From NCBI GenBank assembly GCA_017305555.1, contig JAFKKM010000020.1:23833-87832 (forward strand): a DNA stretch of 64,000 nt. The letters run 5' to 3'. Positions 40,348-48,215 of this stretch are shown here, in pieces. Each line of letters begins with the position of its first letter. Position 1 is the first letter of the stretch. The notes beneath the pieces were generated by a model. That model was not told the DNA's origin. It was given only the letters and a program-made list of their open reading frames with translations, and did no database searches. Both the position numbers and the translations under genes were made by a program. Source of the stretch: Hyphomicrobiales bacterium (GTDB lineage: Bacteria > Pseudomonadota > Alphaproteobacteria > Rhizobiales > Xanthobacteraceae).

Positions 40348-40581
40348 ATGCCTATGGACGCCCGCGATATCGAATCCATGATCAAGGCTGCGATACCCGA
40401 CGCCGAGGTGACGATCCGGGATCTCGCCGGCGACGGCGACCATTACGCCGCGACGGTGATCTCGGAATCGTTCCGGGGCAAGTCGCGGGTGCAGCAGCAC
40501 CAGATCGTTTACAAGTCGCTGCAAGGACAGATGGGCGGCGTGCTCCACGCGCTGGCGCTCCAGACCGGCGTGCCGGACTGA
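40348..40581 (+). CDS. bolA: BolA family protein
   Basis: The 77-residue protein has the BolA class II layout: ARDIESMIKAAIPDAEVTIRDLAGDGDHYAATVIS, then QQHQIVYKSLQGQMGGVLHALALQT. BolA proteins partner with monothiol glutaredoxins to handle [2Fe-2S] clusters and iron signalling. The ATG at 40348 follows CTGGAG at 7 bases; a GTG directly before it is possible. The expected partner grxD lies 3.8 kb downstream, separated by LtrA and the ergothioneine genes. Confidence 0.92.
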   Translation: MPMDARDIESMIKAAIPDAEVTIRDLAGDGDHYAATVISESFRGKSRVQQHQIVYKSLQGQMGGVLHALALQTGVPD

Positions 40582-40618
40582 TCGTGTCCGACAGACCGGT
40601 GAGGGCGGGGAGCGGCGC

Positions 40619-41839
40619 ATGACGCAGGCGGGACAACGCGGGAGCTTGCTGCGCGAGCGCAACCCGAAGCAGCATCACCGCGTCACCTTCGTCGAACTGT
40701 TTTTCGACCTCGTCTTCGTCTTTGCGGTCACCCAGATATCGCACACGCTGCTGGCGCATTTCTCGCCGCTCGGCGTGGCGCAGGTCGGCATCCTGATGCT
40801 GGCGGTGTGGTGGGTCTGGGTCTTCATGTCCTGGGTCACCAACTGGCTTGATCCGGAGCGGACGCCGGTTCGCGTCATGCTGTTCGTGATGATGGTCGCC
40901 GGGCTATTGCTGTCGACGTCGATCCCGAAAGCGTTCGATAGCCGCGGCCTGATCTTCGCGCTGGCCTATGTCGCGATGCAGGTCGGCCGCTCGGTCTTCG
41001 TCATCTTCGCGGTGCCGAAATCGGAGACCGGCCATCGCTGCAATTTCCTGCGCATCGCGATCTGGATGTCGGTGAGCGGCGTGTTCTGGATCGCCGGGGC
41101 ACTGGCCGATCCCGAGACGCGGCTCTGGCTGTGGCTGATCGCGCTCGCCATCGAATATTCCGGCCCGGCGATGCGCTTCCGCACGCCCGGCCTCGGCGCA
41201 TCCTCGATGCAGGATTGGGAGGTCGAGGGCGGCCACATGGCGGAGCGCTGCGCGCTGTTCATCATCATTGCGCTCGGCGAATCCATCGTGGTGACCGGCG
41301 CGACCTTCAGCGAGGCGGCATGGACCTGGACCTCCGCTTTTGCATTCGTGATCGCGCTGCTCGGCTCAATCGCGATGTGGTGGATCTATTTCCACCTCGG
41401 CGCGGAAGCCGGATCGCACCGGATTTCCCATGCCGACGAAACCGGACGGATGGCGCGGCTGGCCTACACCTACATTCACCTGTTGATCGTCGTCGGCATC
41501 GTGGTCTGCGCCGTCGGCGACGAGATGCTGCTGGCGCATCCGGGCGGCCATGACGGCCATAGCGGCACGAAGGAATTGCTCGCCATGATCGGCGGGCCGC
41601 TGATCTATCTCGCCGGTGTCATCCTGTTCAAGCGCACCATCCGCGGTCACCTGCAACTGTCGCATCTGGTCGGCATCGGGCTGTTGATCGTATTGATCCC
41701 GTTCGGCGCGATGCTGTCGCCGCTGTGGCTGTCGGCCACGACCACCGCGATCCTGATGCTGGTCGCGGCGTGGGAAGCGATCTCGTTAGGGTCGCCCGAA
41801 GCGCCAGCGGAGTCTCACGCTGAGGCCACCAGCGCGTGA
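40619..41839 (+). CDS. Low-temperature-requirement A (LtrA) family membrane protein
   Basis: The 406-residue protein has about 10-12 membrane helices and the LtrA signature in the first one, HHRVTFVELFFDLVFVFAVTQIS. It also has EYSGPAMRFRTPG and the conserved ERCALFIIIALGESIVVTGATF. The family is named from a Listeria locus; its transport substrate, if any, is unknown. GGGGAG lies 6 bases before the ATG. Its last 25 bases overlap the 3' end of the convergent egtD gene. Confidence 0.9.
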   Translation: MTQAGQRGSLLRERNPKQHHRVTFVELFFDLVFVFAVTQISHTLLAHFSPLGVAQVGILMLAVWWVWVFMSWVTNWLDPERTPVRVMLFVMMVAGLLLSTSIPKAFDSRGLIFALAYVAMQVGRSVFVIFAVPKSETGHRCNFLRIAIWMSVSGVFWIAGALADPETRLWLWLIALAIEYSGPAMRFRTPGLGASSMQDWEVEGGHMAERCALFIIIALGESIVVTGATFSEAAWTWTSAFAFVIALLGSIAMWWIYFHLGAEAGSHRISHADETGRMARLAYTYIHLLIVVGIVVCAVGDEMLLAHPGGHDGHSGTKELLAMIGGPLIYLAGVILFKRTIRGHLQLSHLVGIGLLIVLIPFGAMLSPLWLSATTTAILMLVAAWEAISLGSPEAPAESHAEATSA

Positions 41840-42786
41840 ACCGAGAACAGGTTGTCGTCGTCGGTCCATGAGGACTGCGGCGTCCAGCCCGTGCTCTTGG
41901 CAAGCGTATTGAAGCGATCGAGGCTGTACTTGTAGCTGTTCTCGGTGTGAATGCTTTCACCGGCGCGGAACGAAACGCTCTTGCCGAGGATGCGTACGGT
42001 TTGCGCCTTGCGACTGACAAGATGCATCTCGATGCGGTGGCGTTCGTGATTGTAGATCGCGCGATGGGTGAAGGCCGCGAGATCGAAATCGCCGCCGAGT
42101 TCACGATCGATGCGCGTCAGTAAGTTGAGATTGAAACGCGCGGTGACGCCGGCCGCGTCGTTATAGGCGGCGTGCAGCACGCGGTCGCTTTTCTCCAGAT
42201 CGACGCCGATCAGCATCAGTGCGCCGGGTCCGAGAATGTTTCGCGCGCTGCGCAGGAAGGCGCTGGCCTCGTGCGGTTCGAAATTGCCGAGCGTCGAGCC
42301 GGGGAAGAAGCCGACCTTGGGCATACCGGCGACAGCTTTGGGCAGTTCGAACGGCGCGGTGAAATCGGCAACCACCGGCGCAACCCGCAACGTCGGAAAG
42401 TCGCGTTGCAAAACGCTTGCCTGCGCTTTCAGGAAGTCGCCGGAAATATCCACCGGCACATAGGCGCCGATCCGGCAATGCTGCAACAACAGCCGCACCT
42501 TCGTGGTGGCGCCGGCACCGAATTCCACCAGCGCTGCGCCCTCGGGAATAATCGCGGCGATCTCGCTGCTGCGCGCGCTCAGGATGCCGAGTTCGGTGCG
42601 CGTCGGATAATATTCCGGCAGCACCGTGATCTGCTCGAACAGTTCGGAGCCTGCGGCGTCGTAGAAATACTTCGGCGATAGCTGCTTGGGCTGCCGGCTC
42701 AGGCCATCCAGCACGTCGGCGGCGAAGGCCGAGGTTTGCGGATCGAAACGCTGGGCCTTGGCCAAAGCGGCGGCGTGGACGTTCAT
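41815..42786 (-). CDS. egtD: L-histidine N-alpha-methyltransferase EgtD
   Basis: EgtD makes hercynine by SAM-dependent trimethylation of histidine, the first step of ergothioneine synthesis. The 323-residue protein shows QPKQLSPKYFYDAAGSELFEQIT, the SAM-site segment LVEFGAGATTKVRLLL, YVPVDISGDFLKAQA, GFFPGSTLGNFEPHEA and the C-terminal FRAGESIHTENSYKYS. The ATG at 42786 follows AGGAG at 8 bases. It starts 31 bases after the egtB stop, forming an egtB-egtD operon. Confidence 0.95.
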   Translation of the reverse strand: MNVHAAALAKAQRFDPQTSAFAADVLDGLSRQPKQLSPKYFYDAAGSELFEQITVLPEYYPTRTELGILSARSSEIAAIIPEGAALVEFGAGATTKVRLLLQHCRIGAYVPVDISGDFLKAQASVLQRDFPTLRVAPVVADFTAPFELPKAVAGMPKVGFFPGSTLGNFEPHEASAFLRSARNILGPGALMLIGVDLEKSDRVLHAAYNDAAGVTARFNLNLLTRIDRELGGDFDLAAFTHRAIYNHERHRIEMHLVSRKAQTVRILGKSVSFRAGESIHTENSYKYSLDRFNTLAKSTGWTPQSSWTDDDNLFSVHALVASA

Positions 42787-42817
42787 GGGGAAACTCCTGG
42801 CGTTCGGATGCGGCGGA

Positions 42818-44092
42818 TCAATCGCCGTAGTCGGCAAGGCGCAGTCCGGTGAACTGCCAGCGATGATGCGGATAGAAGAAGTTGCGATAGGTCACGCGGC
42901 TGTGGCCTTGCGGCGTCGCCAGCGACGAGCCGCGCAGCACAAGCTGGTTGACCATGAATTTGCCGTTGTATTCGCCCAGCGCGCCCTCGATGGCACGATA
43001 GCCGGGATAGGGTGCGTAGGCGCTGCGCGTCCACTGCCAGACGATGCCGTAGGCGTCGTCGAGGAGGCCGGCGCGCGCTGCGACCTCCCATTCCATCTCG
43101 GTCGGCAGGTGCTTGCCGCGCCAGCGTGCGAAGGCGTCGGCCTCATAGTAGGAGACATGCATCACCGGCGCGTCGAGATCGAGCGAGCGCAGGCCGCCGA
43201 GCGACATGACATGCCATTCGCCATCGACGTTGTGCCAGTGGCCGGGCGCGTCCCATTGCTCGGCGCTGGCCTTGGCGAAGCCGTCCATCAGCCACAGCGT
43301 CGGCGTCCGGTAGCCGCCGTCGTCGATAAAGGCGAGCCACTCGCGGTTGGTGACGAGATGCCGCGCCAGCTTCACCGGCCCCACCAGCGCACGGTGCGCG
43401 GGCTTCTCGTTGTCGAAGTGAAATGTCTCGGCGGCGTGGCCGATGCTGTGGATGCCTTCCTTGAGTTCACACCACGCTTCGCCGTTGCGGGCAGAGGCGG
43501 GCGGTGTCCACGCGGGATCGTAGGCGGGATACAGCGGGTTCTGCGCGAAAGCGTGCAGGATGTCGGTCAGCATCAATTCCTGATGCTGCTGCTCGTGATT
43601 GAGCCCGACCTCGACCAGCGGCGCCAGTTGGGCCAGCTTGTCCGGGCCCGCCTCGTTGAAGAACTTCAGCACCGCCGCATCGACGTGACGGCGATAGGCG
43701 GTGACCTCCGCAGCGCCGGGGCGGGTGAGATGGCCGCGCTCGCCGCGGGCGTGGCGCGGCCCGGCGCTGACATAATAGGAATTGAACAGGAAGGCGTAAT
43801 CCGGGTCGAAGGGCCGATAGCCGGGGCAATGCGGCCCGAGCAGGAATTGTTCGAAGAACCAGGTGGTATGGGCGCGGTGCCATTTCGCCGGGCTGGCGTC
43901 CGGCATCGACTGCACGACCTGGTCCTCAGGGCTGAGCGGGGCAGCCCGGCGTTCGGTCTCGTTGCGGACCGCGAGATAGGCGTCTGACAGGCGGGCAGCG
44001 AGATTTGCCCCGGATGGCGTGAGGCCATTCGAGTGCGCTGAACGGTCGGCTGACAAGCGGTCGGCCGCGGATGTGGATTGCGTCACGGACAT
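42818..44092 (-). CDS. egtB: Ergothioneine biosynthesis protein EgtB (hercynine sulfoxide synthase)
   Basis: EgtB is a non-heme iron enzyme that joins hercynine to a thiol donor with oxygen. The 424-residue protein begins with a DinB-like helical domain carrying the three iron histidines, His72 in WHRAHTTWFF and His166/His170 in NHEQQHQELM. It ends with an FGE-sulfatase domain (HLVTNREWLAFIDDGGY, VMHVSYYEADAFARWRGKHLPTEMEWE, VLRGSSLATP, YRNFFYPHHRWQFTGLRLA). The start ATG at 44092 is preceded closely by GGAG. egtC and egtE are not in the window. Confidence 0.95.
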   Translation of the reverse strand: MSVTQSTSAADRLSADRSAHSNGLTPSGANLAARLSDAYLAVRNETERRAAPLSPEDQVVQSMPDASPAKWHRAHTTWFFEQFLLGPHCPGYRPFDPDYAFLFNSYYVSAGPRHARGERGHLTRPGAAEVTAYRRHVDAAVLKFFNEAGPDKLAQLAPLVEVGLNHEQQHQELMLTDILHAFAQNPLYPAYDPAWTPPASARNGEAWCELKEGIHSIGHAAETFHFDNEKPAHRALVGPVKLARHLVTNREWLAFIDDGGYRTPTLWLMDGFAKASAEQWDAPGHWHNVDGEWHVMSLGGLRSLDLDAPVMHVSYYEADAFARWRGKHLPTEMEWEVAARAGLLDDAYGIVWQWTRSAYAPYPGYRAIEGALGEYNGKFMVNQLVLRGSSLATPQGHSRVTYRNFFYPHHRWQFTGLRLADYGD

Positions 44093-44367
44093 CTCCGGTT
44101 CAGGGAAAAACGCAACTCTGGCGGATGGGTTCCGAAGAAAAATCTTGTCAGCGGTAAACTTAGGATCGCGGATCGGGATGTTAACCCCCGCCAAAGGGCG
44201 AAGATGGCGACCGCGGGAGGGGCAGGCCCGCGCCTGACGCAGCGTTGATCGGTGAACAAGCCCGAAAATCGAGCATTTTTCTTGGGATGCAAAGGCTTTC
44301 GGGCTACATATATGAGCAGCAGGTTGGTTCGCGGGCGGTCGCGGACAGCGCCGCAAGAGGATGCAAG

Positions 44368-44700
44368 ATGAGCATTGAGCAGTTTATCGAGAACGAAGTG
44401 AAGTCGAACGACGTGGTGCTGTTCATGAAGGGCACCCCGCAATTCCCGCAGTGCGGGTTCTCCGGCCAGGTGGTGCAGATTCTCGACCACATCGGCGTTG
44501 GCTACAAGGGCCACAACGTGCTGGAATCGCCTGAGCTGCGCGACGGCATCAAGGTCTATTCAAACTGGCCGACCATTCCGCAGCTCTACGTCAAGGGCGA
44601 GTTTGTCGGCGGTTGCGACATCATCCGCGAGATGTTCCAGGCGGGTGAATTGCAGAAGATGTTCGCCGACAAGGGCGTCACCCTCGGCGCTCCGGCCTGA
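44368..44700 (+). CDS. grxD: Monothiol glutaredoxin (Grx4 type)
   Basis: The 110-residue protein has the monothiol active site PQCGFSGQ and the glutathione-binding elements [29 protein letters not shown] and FQAGEL. Such proteins carry a glutathione-bridged [2Fe-2S] cluster and pair with BolA. The ATG at 44368 has AGAGGA upstream and gives the standard start [20 protein letters not shown]. Its stop codon TGA overlaps the presumed CTG start of the following macro-domain gene. Confidence 0.96.
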   Translation: MSIEQFIENEVKSNDVVLFMKGTPQFPQCGFSGQVVQILDHIGVGYKGHNVLESPELRDGIKVYSNWPTIPQLYVKGEFVGGCDIIREMFQAGELQKMFADKGVTLGAPA

Positions 44701-45242
44701 CACCGTTCTCGCGACAGATCGGCGCGACACGCTATGACGTCGTCGTCGCCGACATCACGACACTCGATGTCGATGCCATCGTCAATGCGGCGAACAATTC
44801 GCTGCTTGGCGGCGGTGGGGTTGACGGTGCGATTCATCGCGCCGCCGGTCCGGATTTGCTCGCCGAATGCCGCCGGTTAGGCGGCTGCGCCACCGGTGAC
44901 GCCAAGATTACTAAAGGTCATCGGCTGCCGGCCCGCCACGTCATTCATGCGGTGGGGCCGGTCTGGCATGGTGGTGATCGCGGCGAGGACGCAGCACTGG
45001 CGTCCTGTTACCGCCGCGCCATAGCGCTTGCGGCCGAGCATGACCTGCGCTCCATCGCCTTTTCCGCCATCTCCACCGGTGTCTACGGCTTTCCCGCCGA
45101 GCGGGCGGCGCGGATTGCGGTCGCCACCACGGTCGCGGCCGACGCTGCGGCATCGCGTCTTGAGACTGTCATCTTCTGCTGCTTTTCGGAAACGAGCGCT
45201 GAATGGCATCGGCAGGCGCTAAGTGAGATTGCGCCCTCTTGA
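44697..45242 (+). CDS. Macro-domain (ADP-ribose hydrolase-like) protein with non-canonical start
   Basis: The frame encodes a complete macro domain: [20 protein letters not shown] at the ADP-ribose site, [47 protein letters not shown], and [18 protein letters not shown]. These proteins remove ADP-ribose or hydrolyse O-acetyl-ADP-ribose. No ATG, GTG or in-frame TTG precedes the first motif; the frame opens after a TGA at 44646. The CTG at 44697 overlaps the grxD stop (CTGA) and gives a plausible length of 181 residues. It could also be a start-lost gene or a frameshift product of grxD. Confidence 0.65.
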   Translation: MTPFSRQIGATRYDVVVADITTLDVDAIVNAANNSLLGGGGVDGAIHRAAGPDLLAECRRLGGCATGDAKITKGHRLPARHVIHAVGPVWHGGDRGEDAALASCYRRAIALAAEHDLRSIAFSAISTGVYGFPAERAARIAVATTVAADAAASRLETVIFCCFSETSAEWHRQALSEIAPS

Positions 45243-45294
45243 TAAGCTCTCGCCGGCCACGCATTCTTCGGATCGGGACGGAGAGCAAGATCAT

Positions 45295-46581
45295 ATGAAT
45301 GCAAGATCGATGATTGGCCGGGTGGTCGGGGCGGCCCTGCTGTCTTTCGCGGTGTCGAGTGCGGCGCGTGCGGAAGGGACGTTCGACATTCCCGCAGGCG
45401 CCAAATTCTCACAAGCGAAGCTCGCGAAGATCGCCGACTTCTTCAACAACGAGATCGCGCAGGGCAAGATCCCCGGCGCTGTGTTGGTGATCCATCAGCA
45501 CGGCAAGCCGGTCTATACCGGTCTGTTCGGCGTCCGCGACGTGGCGACCAAGCTGCCGATGTCGCTTGATACCATCTTCCGCATCTCCTCGATGACCAAG
45601 CCGATCACCAGCGTCGCGGCGATGATGCTGATCGACCAGGGCAAGCTGAAGCTGGACGATCCGGTTTCCAAATACATTCCCTCGTTCGCCAACATGAAGG
45701 TCGGCGTCGAGAAGAAAACCCCAGATGGCAAGGCGGCGCTTGAATTGGAGCCGCTGAAGCGGCCGATCACTGTGCTCGACCTGATGCGGCACACCTCCGG
45801 TATCACCTATGGGTTCTACGGCGATAGTCTGGTGCGCAAGGCTTATGCCGCCGCCAACATCTTTGACGGCGATCCCGACAATGCCGAATTCGCCGAGCGG
45901 ATCGCAAAGCTGCCGTTGCAGGAGCAACCGGGGACATTGTGGGATTACGGCCACTCCACCGACATTCTCGGCCGTGTCATCGAAGTGGTGTCAGGCAAAT
46001 CGCTGTATCACTTCGAGAAGGGGGCATTGCTCGACCCGCTCGGCATGAGCAGCACGGGCTTCTATGTCACCGATCCGGCCAAGCGCGATCTGGTGGCGCA
46101 GCCGATGCCGAACGACAGCGATTTCCGCGTCGGCTACAAGCTCGATCCGCTGGTGCCGCGAAAACGCGAAGCCGGCACCGGCGGCATGATCTCGACGCCG
46201 CACGATTACGCGCGTTTCGTGCAGATGATCCTCGACGGCGGGTCGTTCGACGGCAAGCAGTATCTCAGCCCGAAAGCGTTCAAGGACATGACCACCGATC
46301 ACGTCGGTCCCAAGTCCGGCATCGAGCGCGACTGGGCCTATTTCCCCGGCGACGGTTTCGGTTTCGGGCTCGGCTTCGCCGTGCGCACAGATCCCGGCAA
46401 CGCCAAGCCGCCGCCGCCCGGTGACCTCGGCGAGCTAAAATGGGATGGCGCCAGCGGTTGCTACTTCGTCATCGATCCGAAGCAGGACATGTTCTTCGTG
46501 CTGATGGAGCAAACGCCGACCCAGCGTCAGCGCATCCAGCGCACCGTGAAGCAACTGGTGTATGAGGCGCTGGAGAAGTAG
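45295..46581 (+). CDS. Secreted serine hydrolase of the beta-lactamase class C/penicillin-binding fold
   Basis: The 428-residue protein has a signal peptide (about MNARSMIGRVVGAALLSFAVSSAARA). A beta-lactamase-type hydrolase domain follows: SxxK in FRISSMTKPITS, the tyrosine motif in WDYGHSTDILGRVIE, and MRHTSGITYG. GASGCYFVIDP lies at the position of the third motif. Family members are esterases, D-amino-acid peptidases or lactamases, and resistance should not be assumed. The ATG at 45295 follows GGAGAG at 9 bases. Confidence 0.88.
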   Translation: MNARSMIGRVVGAALLSFAVSSAARAEGTFDIPAGAKFSQAKLAKIADFFNNEIAQGKIPGAVLVIHQHGKPVYTGLFGVRDVATKLPMSLDTIFRISSMTKPITSVAAMMLIDQGKLKLDDPVSKYIPSFANMKVGVEKKTPDGKAALELEPLKRPITVLDLMRHTSGITYGFYGDSLVRKAYAAANIFDGDPDNAEFAERIAKLPLQEQPGTLWDYGHSTDILGRVIEVVSGKSLYHFEKGALLDPLGMSSTGFYVTDPAKRDLVAQPMPNDSDFRVGYKLDPLVPRKREAGTGGMISTPHDYARFVQMILDGGSFDGKQYLSPKAFKDMTTDHVGPKSGIERDWAYFPGDGFGFGLGFAVRTDPGNAKPPPPGDLGELKWDGASGCYFVIDPKQDMFFVLMEQTPTQRQRIQRTVKQLVYEALEK

Positions 46582-46600
46582 CGCGAAGACTTGCCTATCC

Positions 46601-46675
46601 GTCATTGCGAGCGAAGCGAAGCAATCCAGTTCTTGCTTCGTGGCTTCTGGATTGCTTCGCTTCGCTCGCAATGAC
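46601..46675. repeat. Dispersed palindromic repeat family B, copy 2 (intact)
   Basis: The left arm, 46601-46629, starts GTCATTGCGAGCGAAGCGAA and ends GCAATCCAG. It is perfectly complementary over 29 bases to the right arm at 46647-46675, with a 17-base loop. Other copies lie at 11980-12043 and 55287-55366. Confidence 0.9.
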
Positions 46676-46710
46676 GAGGGGATATTCCACGCCAGACACC
46701 CGCATAGAGT

Positions 46711-46737
46711 CGTTCTCGCGGAGGCGGGGACCCATAC
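46711..46737. repeat. Dispersed repeat family C, single arm
   Basis: CGTTCTCGCGGAGGCGGGG plus ACCCATAC matches one arm of the pair at 29651-29676 with a few changes; the second arm is absent. Confidence 0.65.
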
Positions 46738-46789
46738 GCCGTGTCGCTCGTGAGACAGGTAGCGCTTGATACCTTGGTCTCAATTTCCC

Positions 46790-46882
46790 GTCATGCCCGG
46801 GCTTGTCCCGGGCATCCACGTCTTAACGGCGCTTCGGTAAGACAGGAAGACGTGGATGGCCGGAATAAATCCGGCAATGACG
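46790..46882. repeat. Dispersed palindromic repeat family D, copy 2
   Basis: It begins GTCATGCCCGGGCTTGTCCC and ends GGCCGGAATAAATCCGGCAATGAC, with the same internal CACGTCTT/AAGACGTG pair as the copy at 36644-36732. Confidence 0.82.
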
Positions 46883-46919
46883 AAGGCGCTCTTACTTTGC
46901 TTTTACTTCGCCACTATCG

Positions 46920-47318
46920 CTACTTCTTCTTGCCCTTCGCCGTATTGAGCGCCATCGCCGCGCGGATCAGCGCCTTCAATGCCTTTGCGTTGATCTTGTC
47001 GCCTTCGTGAAAATCGATGGCGCGGCGGGTGTTGCCGTCGAGACTGGAATTGAACAATTTCGCCGGATCGTCGAGCGACGCGCCCTTGGCGAAGGTCAGC
47101 TTCACGACGGCCTTGTAGGTTTCGCCGGTGCAGATAATGCCGTCGTGCTCCCACACCGGCACGCCGCGCCATTTCCATTCCTCGACGACCTCGGGGTTGG
47201 CTTCTCTGATGATGACGCGGATGCGCCCGAGCATCTCGCCGCGCCAGTCACCGAGTTCCTTGATCCGCATATCGATCAGTTGCGAGGGCGATTTTTTCTG
47301 CGATCCACTTGTTGCCAT
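46920..47318 (-). CDS. DUF1801 domain protein
   Basis: The 132-residue protein has the DUF1801 fold: SQLIDMRIKELGDWRGEMLGRIRVIIREANPEVVEEWKWRGVPVWEHDGIICTGETYKAVVKLTFAKGA and FNSSLDGNTRRAIDFHEGDKI. It ends in a Lys-rich tail (TAKGKKK). The family is structurally related to frataxin-like/YdhG proteins and has no established function. The ATG at 47318 gives MATSGSQKKSPSQ; an upstream alternative would add 14 residues. It lies downstream of the ArsR/SRPBCC pair, 72 bases from the SRPBCC stop. Confidence 0.85.
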   Translation of the reverse strand: MATSGSQKKSPSQLIDMRIKELGDWRGEMLGRIRVIIREANPEVVEEWKWRGVPVWEHDGIICTGETYKAVVKLTFAKGASLDDPAKLFNSSLDGNTRRAIDFHEGDKINAKALKALIRAAMALNTAKGKKK

Positions 47319-47390
47319 GCGTGTCTCATGTCCGGTCGGTGGCGTTGGAAGGGGCGGCATCGTCGGGCGACGGATGCCGCCTTCCGATCC

Positions 47391-47801
47391 TCAATCCGGC
47401 CGCGCCAAGACCTGCTCGAGATTGGCGAAGAATTTCGGCCATCCGAATTTCGCGCCCTGGTAGGCCTGCTGCTGATCCGGCCGGAAACCGATCTGCTCCA
47501 TGCGAAGATGCGTGCCGGAGGAGGTCGGCGTCAACGTCCAGGTGACGACGGTCTCAAGGCCGAGCGCCTCCCACCGGTAGGACAGCGACTTGTTCGGCTC
47601 GATCGCCGTGACCTGACAGTCGACCGTGCCCCATTCCGCCCGCAGCGTGAAGCGATGATCCACAGTCGGCTTGAAGTCGGTTTTCATCAGCCACTCATCG
47701 ATCAGGTGCGGCTGCGTCAGCGCGCGCCAGACTTTCTCCGGTGGATGCGGCATGTCGCGTTCGACGACGACGGCGAGCGTTTCGGCTGCGAGAGTGTTCA
47801 T
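47391..47801 (-). CDS. SRPBCC (AHSA1-like) domain protein
   Basis: The 136-residue START-like protein has the usual pattern AVVVERDMPHPPEKVWRALTQPHLIDEWLM, a curved sheet segment (FTLRAEWGTVDCQVTAIEPNKSLSYRWE) and the C-terminal helix GWPKFFANLEQVLAR. Such proteins bind hydrophobic ligands in a deep cavity. Its ATG overlaps the stop of the ArsR gene (ATGA), which means translational coupling. ArsR-AHSA1 pairs of this sort are common; the ligand is unknown. Confidence 0.9.
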   Translation of the reverse strand: MNTLAAETLAVVVERDMPHPPEKVWRALTQPHLIDEWLMKTDFKPTVDHRFTLRAEWGTVDCQVTAIEPNKSLSYRWEALGLETVVTWTLTPTSSGTHLRMEQIGFRPDQQQAYQGAKFGWPKFFANLEQVLARPD

Positions 47802-48124
47802 TGGTCCATCCTTTTCAGTACGTCTTCGAGTTTGTCGAACCGGCTGTTCCAGAAGCCGGTCATCTGGCTGGTCCAGTCGACCAGCGGTGCGAGCGCGCGA
47901 ACCTGCGCGCTGTAGTGGGTCTGGCGGCCTTCGTGGCGGTCGCGCACCAGCCCGGCCTGCTTGAGCACGCCGAGGTGTTTCGAGACGGCGGGCTGTGAGA
48001 TGCCGGCGCGCGCGGTGAGAGCGCCGACCGTCAATTCGCCGTCGCGGCACAGCCGCTCGAAGATCGCGCGACGGCTTGGATCGGCGAGAGACCTGAATAA
48101 TTGGTCAGGGGTGGAAGGGTTCAT
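47798..48124 (-). CDS. ArsR-family transcriptional regulator
   Basis: The 108-residue winged-helix protein opens with DQLFRSLADPSRRAIFERLCRDGELTVGALTARAGISQPAVSKHLGVLKQAGLVRDRHEGRQTHY, the classic ArsR HTH and wing. It lacks the Cys metal site of ArsR/SmtB proper, so it is probably not a metal sensor. It is cotranscribed with the SRPBCC gene. A pair of inverted half-sites (CATAACTCA at 48129-48137 and TGAGTTATG at 48164-48172) lies directly upstream and is the likely autoregulatory operator. Confidence 0.92.
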   Translation of the reverse strand: MNPSTPDQLFRSLADPSRRAIFERLCRDGELTVGALTARAGISQPAVSKHLGVLKQAGLVRDRHEGRQTHYSAQVRALAPLVDWTSQMTGFWNSRFDKLEDVLKRMDQ

Positions 48125-48128
48125 GATT

Positions 48129-48172
48129 CATAACTCATTGGCTATGGGTTTATTCATAACCGTTGAGTTATG
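48129..48172. promoter_or_regulatory. Inverted half-sites upstream of the ArsR gene (probable operator)
   Basis: CATAACTCA (48129-48137) and its exact complement TGAGTTATG (48164-48172) are separated by 26 bases, with a further CATAAC between them at 48155-48160. The site starts 4 bases upstream of the ArsR start codon in an AT-rich stretch unlike its surroundings. Confidence 0.5.
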
Positions 48173-48215
48173 CATGAGTCAAGCGGCAAGACCCGAAAAA
48201 GAAGAGGCGCAGAAA

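Larger units (their letters stand above)
46582..46919. other. Repeat-filled intergenic region
   Basis: This 338-base convergent gap is composed largely of three unrelated dispersed repeats: family B (46601-46675), one arm of family C (46711-46737) and family D (46790-46882). No gene is supported. Confidence 0.7.

Noticed and set aside
45295..46581. Class C beta-lactamase resistance gene
   Set aside because: The fold and SxxK motif fit, but the tyrosine motif is YGHS rather than the usual YxN and the family is dominated by esterases and peptidases; resistance cannot be claimed.
46601..46882. Repeat cluster considered as a CRISPR array
   Set aside because: The units are different palindromic families, not regularly spaced direct repeats with spacers, and no cas genes are present.
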